Virus record (IMG/VR): IMGVR_UViG_3300022602_000092
Location: 1 to 63,947 of that record
Strand: one strand, 5' to 3'
Length of the DNA: 63,947 nt
Source of the DNA: a virus
Numbering within the stretch: position 1 is the first letter of the stretch; the number at the start of each line of letters is the position of its first letter. Position numbers and translations under genes: made by a program. Below are positions 23,066 to 29,693 of this stretch, piece after piece. Under the pieces are notes generated by a model. It made no database searches. It worked only from the letters and a program-made list of their open reading frames with translations, and was not told the DNA's origin.

Positions 23066-23407
23066 TTACGATTCAAATGGCTCGTCTTCGTCAGCTAGTG
23101 CAACCACAACAGGAGCAATACCAGCGTTGCGTTTCATGATTTCCATTTCATCTTCGTGGCCAGCGTCGCACTCGCAAGGGTCACAACCACATTCTTCACA
23201 TGCATGATCGTGTCCTTCTTCTCCGGCTAGTTTTTTCATCAACTCTAATTTTTGTTGTAGTGGGGGAACCATTAGGTTTGATTCTGTGTCGTCCACGTTG
23301 TCGACTTCGACTGCGTGTAGTTGTGCACTTTGATCCTGGTGTGGAACTTGTTGTTCCACAGATGCGATTTTGTCTGCTAGGGCTCTTAATATTTCTGCTA
23401 CGTTCAT
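23066..23407 (-). CDS. Small acidic Cys-rich virion-type protein
   Basis: 113 residues. An N-terminal amphipathic helix ('MNVAEILRALADKIASVE') leads to an acidic centre, 'MVPPLQQKLELMKKLAGEEG', then a cysteine cluster 'CEECGCDPCECDAGH' that may bind a metal, and 'MEIMKRNAGIAPV', which loosely repeats the earlier 'LELMKKLAGE' helix. 'VPPLQQK-E-LKK' helices occur in small virion proteins of T4-like marine phages. AAAGAGAA lies upstream of the start. Function unknown. Confidence 0.55.
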   Translation of the reverse strand: MNVAEILRALADKIASVEQQVPHQDQSAQLHAVEVDNVDDTESNLMVPPLQQKLELMKKLAGEEGHDHACEECGCDPCECDAGHEDEMEIMKRNAGIAPVVVALADEDEPFES

Positions 23408-23418
23408 GATCGTTCTCT

Positions 23419-23721
23419 TTATGGGTTTAGATATGTGGTGCTGTTTTGTGATACCGAAGTTGTGTATACATTACCCACTTGAGTAATTGTGATAGCAGCA
23501 GCGGCTCCGCCCACAGGCAATAGGCTCAAGGTATTGCCCAAGCCCTGCATGTTGTAACTGTTTTTTGTATTGGGTTCAATGATCGGAAACTGGCTGGTTG
23601 TAACTGCCGTTCCGTTGATATTGCTATAACAAGCAACATTGGCAAATATGATAACCTTGGTGCTGTTGATAGCAGGTGTGGTTATTGCCGTTGTTGTATT
23701 ATAGGTTAATGTATAAGCCAT
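23419..23721 (-). CDS. Small beta-rich virion protein, hypothetical
   Basis: 100 residues, almost entirely Thr/Asn/Ser/Ile-rich strand-forming sequence with very few charged residues, like the neighbouring fibre proteins. It is probably a capsid or tail decoration, or a fibre-associated protein. The ribosome site GAGGAT is presented in the loop of an 8-bp hairpin, and CTAAATA lies just upstream (23743-23749). Confidence 0.55.
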   Translation of the reverse strand: MAYTLTYNTTTAITTPAINSTKVIIFANVACYSNINGTAVTTSQFPIIEPNTKNSYNMQGLGNTLSLLPVGGAAAAITITQVGNVYTTSVSQNSTTYLNP

Positions 23722-23749
23722 AACTAAAAATCCTCTTTTAGTTATTTAG
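23722..23749 (-). promoter_or_regulatory. CTAAATA promoter plus hairpin with the ribosome site in its loop
   Basis: Minus-strand CTAAATA (23749-23743), then AACTAAAA / TTTTAGTT (arms 23736-23743 and 23722-23729) with loop GAGGAT, the Shine-Dalgarno of the gene starting at 23721. Confidence 0.45.
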
Positions 23750-23757
23750 CTGAAATG

Positions 23758-23982
23758 CTAATGTACGCTTTGATCTACATCAACGTTGTCTACGTCAGGA
23801 ATGCCAAATAATTTCAGTATTTTGTTGACATTCTTGGGTGCTTTAAACGGAACATGTTCGGGAAGGAAAATGCTCTTTAGTTCGCCGTTTGAGTCAAGTA
23901 TAAATCCGTAATCTTCGTTGCTGATTTCCCCGGGATATTCAGCGTCTTCGAATTCATCCACTAACATAATATGCTTGCCCAT
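23758..23982 (-). CDS. Small hypothetical protein (MGKHIMLVDEF type)
   Basis: 74 residues from the ATG at 23982, which has CTGGAGTC upstream; a longer start at 24036 would lie inside the SleB gene. The protein is acidic with 'YGFILDSNGELKSIFLPEH', a compact alpha/beta-like sequence, then 'VNKILKLFGI'. It has the look of small conserved T4-like phage proteins of unknown role. Promoter-like AGTAAATACT at 24006. Confidence 0.55.
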   Translation of the reverse strand: MGKHIMLVDEFEDAEYPGEISNEDYGFILDSNGELKSIFLPEHVPFKAPKNVNKILKLFGIPDVDNVDVDQSVH

Positions 23983-24005
23983 AATTGACTCCAGTGTTGT
24001 TATAG

Positions 24006-24013
24006 TATTTACT
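24006..24013 (-). promoter_or_regulatory. Late-type promoter AGTAAATA
   Basis: Minus-strand AGTAAATACT, 23 bases upstream of the ATG at 23982 and just past the SleB stop. CTGGAGTC follows. Confidence 0.45.
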
Positions 24014-24022
24014 ATTCTACAC

Positions 24023-24619
24023 TTATTCCTGGGCAAAAGTCAAATCCTTTTTAGCATCTGAATAAAATATGTGCCCGCCCGTTCGGGTAATTTTATGCTT
24101 TTGGTGAGCCCAAGCTGGTCGAATATGGACTTCGTGAAAATACTCAGCGTCTGCATATTTGTCACGGAGGTCTTGGTATCCACCTTCAAGAAGTTCTCTA
24201 GCGACGGCAAGGCTATTTTCCCAACGGGAATCGTTATAGTTAATTTTACGTACATTTTCACATCTCCATGAGAATTGGCATACTGCGTGGCTGACCCACA
24301 CAGTTTCGGTCTCTTTAATTTTTGTCACAGTTTTGAAAACCACTCCGGTTGTAACCTGTCGGATATGTGTGACAGTTCGCGGTATAGAGAAAACTGTCTT
24401 TTGATTTACTACACCACAAATTGTGTGTGGATATTTTTCATCGTTGCTTCGGTTAATTGTAACCAGGCCCACTGCCACTTTGCCTTCTTCACTTTCCAAG
24501 CCCGCTTCATAATAAATGTTGCGAGCCAAACAATCTAGGTCCTTGTTGACCTCTGCATGTCCGGGTGCCATTACGGACAGGGCGATGATTGCGAACAAGA
24601 TGTTTAAAATCTTTTTCAT
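24023..24619 (-). CDS. Secreted SleB-type cell-wall hydrolase
   Basis: 198 residues with a signal peptide (MKKILNILFAIIALSVMAPG, cut near GHA). The mature protein begins 'DLDCLARNIYYEAGLES' and 'EGKVAVGLVTINR', the signature of the Hydrolase_2/SleB family, in which the Glu in 'YYEA' is catalytic. 'CQFSWRCENV' and 'EYFHEVHIRPAWAH' complete the fold. These enzymes are lytic transglycosylases or amidases acting on peptidoglycan. A phage copy with a signal peptide could act as an endolysin from the periplasm. The ribosome site TAGGAGG is the strongest in this region. Confidence 0.85.
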   Translation of the reverse strand: MKKILNILFAIIALSVMAPGHAEVNKDLDCLARNIYYEAGLESEEGKVAVGLVTINRSNDEKYPHTICGVVNQKTVFSIPRTVTHIRQVTTGVVFKTVTKIKETETVWVSHAVCQFSWRCENVRKINYNDSRWENSLAVARELLEGGYQDLRDKYADAEYFHEVHIRPAWAHQKHKITRTGGHIFYSDAKKDLTFAQE

Positions 24620-24725
24620 TTTTCGTCCTCCTATTAAAACAGACTTTTTAGAGACTGTAAGTTTATATAACCCCGAGAAATATCAGTAATAGTATACTAT
24701 AACGGGTTATGTGTGTAGTTAATGA

Positions 24726-24747
24726 CAGTTATATGCGTATATAACTG
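24726..24747 (-). terminator. Hairpin abutting the stop of the 529-residue virion gene
   Basis: CAGTTATAT / ATATAACTG, 9-bp perfect stem with a 4-base loop, immediately after the TAG at 24748. There is no U-run, so it may protect the mRNA end rather than terminate transcription. The remaining gap to SleB holds a possible TATACT promoter. Confidence 0.4.
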
Positions 24748-26337
24748 CTAGGTAGCCCGGGCAATCTGAACGGATTGATTGGAAACCGACGGTGTCTTCT
24801 TGCCAATTGCAGATGCCAGTGCCAGGTTGTTGCTCTCCAGTAACGCCGCTTTTATGGCGTCTCCGGTGAGGTTGTTTGCGGCAACGTTGGCCAAAACGTT
24901 GACGTGTCCAAGATGTAGATTATCAATTCCATAGCCCGCCAGCGAGTTTGTGAATGATAAAATTGCGCTTACACTTGTACTTCCCGTAGCGGGCAAAGTA
25001 ATTCCCGCCAAGGATAGATTTGTTAATTCTCTTGCCAATTGTCGTTGTGAAGCCACCAATGCGGCATTTGCAGAGTTAATGGTAAAAGAACTTGCTTGAC
25101 TATTGAAGGTTGATATCGCACTGTTCAACGATGACAGTGCGCCAGAAACTCCGGTATTTGTATTATATGCTGCCACCAAATTGGCCACTGCTGAATTTAA
25201 TTGTTGCCCGCTTGAAGTAGATAATATTGATATTAGACTATTATTAATCGAGGTAAATGATTGTGTGTGAGTATTTCCAGCCACGGTGCCAATTAAATCA
25301 GTTATTAATGGATTTCCAAATAATCCACCGCCACTGCCAATTTGCGCCGAGAGACTGGATGTTACTGTAGTGGGTACTGGTTGCGAAATATTACTCAAAT
25401 TGCCAAAGAAGGGAGATTGAATATTTCCAATAAATTCGCTGTATTCTAGATTAGAGGCTTTTACTCCCAAATTCAATAGAGCGTTGGCTAGAGTAGACAA
25501 ATCACCATTTGAATTAATGTTCAAAGCAGTGCAGGCCAGCGAGGGCATTATATTATTAACGTTCAATAAATCAACTAGGGAATTGACATTATTCAATACA
25601 GTAGCATTGGTTAGGGTGATAATTCTTTGTAAATCACTGCCCTGCACATAGGAAAATATATCCAATAATATTGAATCGGGAATAGCACTGAGATTTGTTG
25701 GATCATATCCGGCGACAACAATATTATTGTCAATTCCGTTATTGGTGGTCAAGCCCTGAGATTGCAAACTGGCCACTAAGTTCTTTGGGCCCAATGTTTG
25801 TAGACTGGTAAAATTGTACAAACTGCCAAAGTTTAATAGTCCTTGGCTGATGCTGGATAATATTTGTGCATAGGTAGTTTTGGCAGTCACTGCCTTTCTA
25901 ATACTGGGAGAAATGCTGGTCACACCCTGTGACAGTAGATCATTAAAGTTGGTGACACCTATGCCCAAATTGCCAAATGATATATTACCAAACTGTTGCA
26001 GTCCGGCTGCAAATTCGGAACTGATCCCGGCAAAACTTGACACATTGGAATACAAATTAATAAATGACTGCACAGATGGCAACATCAAACTTGCTTGAGA
26101 ATTAATATTGGATATTGTTCCGCCCAAATTGCTTAAAAATATGGGCAGAGAATTTACAGTTGTGCTCAATCCCGACACGTTGGCTTGTACATTGGCCAGG
26201 CTTAGATATATAACGTTTCCGGCCAAACTATTGGCCTGGACGGTGCTGATAGCCGAAGTCATATTGGCACTGATGGCAAGACCTTGCCCGTTAATTAATC
26301 CGCTGGATGCTATCAGTACTGCCGGTGTTATTGTCAT
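24748..26337 (-). CDS. Large virion structural protein, hypothetical
   Basis: 529 residues made mostly of Ala/Ser/Asn/Leu/Thr/Ile with very few charged residues and regular hydrophobic spacing ('LSSLNSAISTFNSQAS', 'ANVAANNLTGDAI'). It looks like a helical or mixed tail or baseplate protein. It lies next to the PAAR spike-tip gene, which supports a baseplate/tail location. A TTAAATA element 6 bases before the ATG provides promoter and leaderless start. No domain is recognised. Confidence 0.6.
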   Translation of the reverse strand: MTITPAVLIASSGLINGQGLAISANMTSAISTVQANSLAGNVIYLSLANVQANVSGLSTTVNSLPIFLSNLGGTISNINSQASLMLPSVQSFINLYSNVSSFAGISSEFAAGLQQFGNISFGNLGIGVTNFNDLLSQGVTSISPSIRKAVTAKTTYAQILSSISQGLLNFGSLYNFTSLQTLGPKNLVASLQSQGLTTNNGIDNNIVVAGYDPTNLSAIPDSILLDIFSYVQGSDLQRIITLTNATVLNNVNSLVDLLNVNNIMPSLACTALNINSNGDLSTLANALLNLGVKASNLEYSEFIGNIQSPFFGNLSNISQPVPTTVTSSLSAQIGSGGGLFGNPLITDLIGTVAGNTHTQSFTSINNSLISILSTSSGQQLNSAVANLVAAYNTNTGVSGALSSLNSAISTFNSQASSFTINSANAALVASQRQLARELTNLSLAGITLPATGSTSVSAILSFTNSLAGYGIDNLHLGHVNVLANVAANNLTGDAIKAALLESNNLALASAIGKKTPSVSNQSVQIARAT

Positions 26338-26343
26338 AATATG

Positions 26344-26350
26344 TATTTAA
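26344..26350 (-). promoter_or_regulatory. Late-type promoter TTAAATA containing upstream stop codon
   Basis: Minus-strand TTAAATA-CATATT-ATG. The TAA at 26349-26347 terminates the PAAR gene, and the ATG (26337) is 6 bases downstream. Confidence 0.55.
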
Positions 26351-26616
26351 CCGATTGTGACGGTGTCGGCTCCGGTGTTGATGGTTCCGGGCCCAACAAT
26401 GGGGTGTGCGGTAGTTGTGCTGGTTTTTACAGCCGCGGGCTTGCCATTGATGGTTACTCCGGATACTAGCCCGCCCACAATAGTCTGCCCATCATTCATT
26501 GTACTGCCCTGTACAGCCGCAGGTTGCCCATTGATAGTAACAGTGTCTGCTACCGCACCTACTATAGTGAAACCCTTGTCATCAGTGTCACCTTTGCGAG
26601 CCGCTGGATTAGACAA
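26347..26616 (-). CDS. PAAR-repeat baseplate spike-tip protein (gp5.4-like)
   Basis: 89 residues. 'NPAARKGDTDDKG' carries the PAAR motif, and the rest is repeats of 'VTINGQPAAV' / 'VTINGKPAAV' with a His in 'TTAHPIVGPG'. PAAR proteins fold into a cone with a bound metal that caps the VgrG/gp5 spike and pierces the outer membrane. It overlaps the upstream gene by 8 bases and precedes the large virion protein. The length matches phage PAAR tips. Confidence 0.88.
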   Translation of the reverse strand: MSNPAARKGDTDDKGFTIVGAVADTVTINGQPAAVQGSTMNDGQTIVGGLVSGVTINGKPAAVKTSTTTAHPIVGPGTINTGADTVTIG

Positions 26617-26926
26617 CTATCTTGCTCCGTGGTGCTACATCAATGCCTGTGGTGACTTTGGTATAGTGACTTACTATTTGTTCCACAGTGGGTGCACACA
26701 TCATAATGTGTTGTGCCTTGAGTTCGATATTTTCGTTTTCTTCTGCAGTGAACAGGCCGGGTAGTAGGCCGATGCCCTGTTGACTGGCCGCAACCATGTG
26801 AGGACGATTCACAACATAGTCACCCTCCAGACTTTTGCTCACAACCTTGGCCACCATTTCGTCGCCATTGATCAACTTGAATGTAGCAATGTCGCCCACT
26901 GCTATTTTTGATTTTGAGATTAACAT
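26609..26926 (-). CDS. Small beta-barrel-like hypothetical protein
   Basis: 105 residues. 'VGDIATFKLINGDEMVAKVVS' and 'GDYVVNRPHMVAAS' read like the strands of an Sm-like or small SH3-type barrel, followed by an amphipathic part and 'GIDVAPRSKIVV'. T4-like aquatic phages often encode a similar protein. It lies 1 base from the glutaredoxin stop and overlaps the PAAR gene. Fold guess only. Confidence 0.55.
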   Translation of the reverse strand: MLISKSKIAVGDIATFKLINGDEMVAKVVSKSLEGDYVVNRPHMVAASQQGIGLLPGLFTAEENENIELKAQHIMMCAPTVEQIVSHYTKVTTGIDVAPRSKIVV

Positions 26927-26927
26927 A

Positions 26928-27173
26928 TTATCCTTTTAGTGTTTGAAAAAATTCTTCGTTTTGTTTGGCCAATCCTGTATAGCCGCCTTCGACCAACAAC
27001 TTACCGTCTTGATAAATTTGCGGAACTGTTCTGTGTCCTTCACTAACAATGAACTCACGTGCACTGGGTGTTTCTTCGATATTAATCTCTTCAAAAGCCA
27101 CACCTTTCATTTTTAATAAATTCTTTGCTTGCACACAATAGGGGCAATTGTTTTTTGAATATACTGTTATCAT
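26928..27173 (-). CDS. Glutaredoxin
   Basis: 81 residues, the normal length. The redox motif C10-P-Y-C13 follows 'MITVYSKNN'. 'GHRTVPQIY' has the cis-Pro loop and 'GYTGL' the glutathione-side GG-like turn. It reduces disulfides and is the electron donor for class I ribonucleotide reductase, encoded just upstream (nrdB, nrdA). AAAGGA supports the start. Confidence 0.92.
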   Translation of the reverse strand: MITVYSKNNCPYCVQAKNLLKMKGVAFEEINIEETPSAREFIVSEGHRTVPQIYQDGKLLVEGGYTGLAKQNEEFFQTLKG

Positions 27174-27191
27174 TATTTTAGTTCCTTTGTA

Positions 27192-27914
27192 TTAATTATC
27201 AGTTTGCAATTTGGCCATTAATAAATTTGCCCAATCCGCATGAGTTTTAAAATCGGGATGGAATCCATCTTCCTGCAGATCATTATTTCGTTTGGCAAGT
27301 TCGTATATACAATCTCTATTGTCAGCAAACACCCAACGACCAAAATCAATTTGATCCACTAGATATTGTAGATCAGGGAATTGACCAATTCCATAGTCCA
27401 ACTGTGCTACCTGTTTGTCAGTGCCCCAATAGTTCACATAACTAGACATTAGATAACGAATATTGCGTTGTTTTAGGTAGTTTTGTGTACTAATCATCTG
27501 CAATAAACTGTCTTGTGCCATAGTGCGTTCGTTGCTGTATTTGTACAAGGGATCAAATATTGCCCGGGTTGCGGGATGATGTTGCCAACTGCCCTGTATG
27601 CCGCCGCTTAGTATATAACTGGTATTGACGCCACTCCAACGCACATAGTCTTTGTATCCCTCCAAGACCTGCATCAAAACGGGATCACTGTGGTCCACTG
27701 AGATGTCTTTGCGAGTTAGTCCGCTCCACATTATAACCACCAAGTCGGGTGTTTGACTATGACTTTCTAATATTGTTTTGTTGCCTATATAGGTGTTGCC
27801 TGCTCCCGGATGCCCGTGATTTTTTAACTCTGCATTGAGCAAATTGGCCAGCATAACTGGCCATCCCTGTTGTTGAGCGTAGGTAAAACTACACCCCACT
27901 GTGCTAACTATCAA
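27192..27914 (-). CDS. SGNH/GDSL-like hydrolase (paralog 1)
   Basis: 240 residues. Block I 'TVGCSFTYAQQQGWP' carries the putative nucleophile S9, 'HPGAGNTYIGNK' is a Gly/Asn oxyanion block, and 'DGFHPDFKTH' has the D216-x-x-H219 catalytic pair. SGNH hydrolases remove acyl groups, often from sugars. A paralog lies at 35472-36197 with the same 'MWSG.TR', 'SYVNYWG' and 'DGFHP' motifs. It overlaps nrdB by 4 bases, although function is unrelated. The two copies sit with or near glycan genes, suggesting glycan de-acylation or transfer. Confidence 0.75.
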   Translation of the reverse strand: MIVSTVGCSFTYAQQQGWPVMLANLLNAELKNHGHPGAGNTYIGNKTILESHSQTPDLVVIMWSGLTRKDISVDHSDPVLMQVLEGYKDYVRWSGVNTSYILSGGIQGSWQHHPATRAIFDPLYKYSNERTMAQDSLLQMISTQNYLKQRNIRYLMSSYVNYWGTDKQVAQLDYGIGQFPDLQYLVDQIDFGRWVFADNRDCIYELAKRNNDLQEDGFHPDFKTHADWANLLMAKLQTDN

Positions 27915-29050
27915 AGACTAAACCCTTTGAATGTATTGTCATCAACGTCCTGTTTGGTTCCGCCAATAACATAACTGGAGATTTCTGTTTCCTGGGGCGC
28001 TACTTGTACTTCGCTTCCTGCGATCCATTTTGCGGTCCAGGGCAGGGGATTGCTTCCGGGCTTGATACCACAGTCCAAATGCACAGCAGTCATACGCTTG
28101 CACATCAACCAGTCCACATATTGGCTTAGTAATTGTTCGTTAAGTCCAATCATACTACCGTCTTTGAACAAATAACGTGCCCAGTCTTTTTCCTGTTGGC
28201 CTGCACTCAAAAACATTTGTGTACATTCTGCCAGTGTTTCTTCACGTATGTCAGCATACATTGGATCATCCTGTGGCAATAGTTTTAGGGCAGTTTGTGT
28301 GAATCCTAGATGTATGTTTTCATCACGGCAAATGAGTTTAATAATCTTGGCATTGCCCTCCATCTTTTTAAGTTCGGCAAATGCCCAACTACAAGCAAAT
28401 GATACATAAAAGCGAATGCCTTCTAGTGCATTAACGCTATTGAGTGCTAACCATAATTTCTTTTTAAGATCACGTTCTGTGATTTCCACAGTCTTACCAT
28501 TCACTGTATGCTTACCGTAGCCCAACAATTGATAGTAGTGACTGGCTTCGATTAAGTCATCGTAATATTTAGAAATATCTTTAGCACAATTCACAATGGG
28601 CTCAATGTCAAGGATACTGTCAAATACTGCACCAGGATCACTATAAACATTACGGATAATATGTGTATAACTTCTGCTATGAATTGTTTCGTTAAATGCC
28701 CAAGTTGCTATCCAAGTTTCTAGTTCGGGAATAGTTGCCAGTGGCAAGAACGCTAGATTGGGACTGCGTCCCTGCACTGAATCTAATACGATTTGTCTTT
28801 TTAAATTACTAGTAAAAATGTGTTGTTCAAATGGTGTTAGGTCTTTGAAGTCTTTGGCATCACGTAGAGTGTCGACTTCGGTTGGCAACCAAAAAAATCC
28901 TAATTGTTTTTCCGTCAATTTTTCAAATTGCCTATATTTTAATGTTTCATATCTTTGTATATTAACAGGACCACTACTGTCTAAAAAAGCCAAGGCTTCA
29001 GTATGTTTTGTTTTTTTGTTAATATCAAATACGCTATTTGTGTTATTCAT
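27911..29050 (-). CDS. nrdB: Ribonucleotide reductase class Ia, beta subunit
   Basis: 379 residues, matching T4 and enterobacterial NrdB. The di-iron ligands are recognisable in 'DLTPFEQHIFTSNLK', 'ETWIATWAFNETIHSRSYTHI', quoted as the E-x-x-H helix, and 'LICRDENIHLGFTQ' (E-N-I-H). It holds the tyrosyl radical needed to reduce ribonucleotides in the complex with NrdA. A homing endonuclease gene separates it from nrdA. No intron or intein interrupts it. It overlaps the SGNH gene. Confidence 0.95.
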   Translation of the reverse strand: MNNTNSVFDINKKTKHTEALAFLDSSGPVNIQRYETLKYRQFEKLTEKQLGFFWLPTEVDTLRDAKDFKDLTPFEQHIFTSNLKRQIVLDSVQGRSPNLAFLPLATIPELETWIATWAFNETIHSRSYTHIIRNVYSDPGAVFDSILDIEPIVNCAKDISKYYDDLIEASHYYQLLGYGKHTVNGKTVEITERDLKKKLWLALNSVNALEGIRFYVSFACSWAFAELKKMEGNAKIIKLICRDENIHLGFTQTALKLLPQDDPMYADIREETLAECTQMFLSAGQQEKDWARYLFKDGSMIGLNEQLLSQYVDWLMCKRMTAVHLDCGIKPGSNPLPWTAKWIAGSEVQVAPQETEISSYVIGGTKQDVDDNTFKGFSL

Positions 29051-29051
29051 T

Positions 29052-29645
29052 TTATTCCTTATATTTTCCTGTCCAACCGTAAAATATACTATTTCGTGCA
29101 GGTTTTGACCCTTTCATGCATAATCTAACCATATGTTTCATTCTATCATAGTATTCTACGTTCCCAAATATTAGATTGCATACATCTTTTAAACATGCAC
29201 CCTCATATATATTATTGTTGTTATCTATTATTATCACTGGTTTAGCATTAGGATTTTCTGCGCCATACCTATGAACTCCGTACATACCATTTTCGTTTCC
29301 TTTGTGTGGTTTATGGTTAGGGTGTTTTTTGCCCCACATTGGATTTTTATTACCTTTATAGTTTGCCCCGTGGTGTCCGCCACCTGAATTGGGGCTTATA
29401 TTATAGAACATTGGATTTTCTGCTGCATTGTAAAAATCTAACCAATGTTTTTCTCTTTCTATTAATTTTTTAGGATCATCACAATGTTCTATAATTATTC
29501 TTTCAAAATTTTCTATTCCATATTTTTTTATTGCTCTTTTAAAATGTTTTCCAGATCCTATATAAGATGAACTTGGCTTTCCCTGGCACTTGCCTAAATA
29601 TTTTTTACCATCTAATTTATTTTCCCACATGTAGATAAATCCCAT
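29052..29645 (-). mobile_element. Free-standing GIY-YIG homing endonuclease gene between nrdA and nrdB
   Basis: 197 residues. 'FIYMWENKLDGKKYLGK' and 'SSYIGSG' form the GIY-YIG catalytic start, and the conserved Glu is in 'IEREKHWLDFYNA'. NUMOD3-type repeats ('NKNPMWGKKHPNHKPHK', 'GNENGMYGVHR', 'GAENPNAKP') bind DNA. Such genes spread by cutting a cognate site in phages that lack them. T4 carries an unrelated endonuclease gene (mobE) at the same nrdA-nrdB junction. The gene is more A+T-rich than its neighbours, has its own TATAAATA promoter and AAAGGAG, and starts 49 bases after nrdA. Confidence 0.88.
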
Positions 29646-29665
29646 AAATTGTATCTCCTTTAAGT

Positions 29666-29673
29666 TATTTATA
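29666..29673 (-). promoter_or_regulatory. Late-type promoter TATAAATA (homing endonuclease)
   Basis: Exact minus-strand TATAAATA followed by ACTTAAAGGAG, upstream of the start codon at 29645. It gives the endonuclease late, independent expression from the nrd genes. Confidence 0.65.
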
Positions 29674-29693
29674 CTACATTCACTTCTTCTGAA

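Noticed and set aside
24726-24747. Intrinsic terminator with U-run
   Set aside because: The hairpin is real but lacks a U-run, so it is listed with low confidence only.
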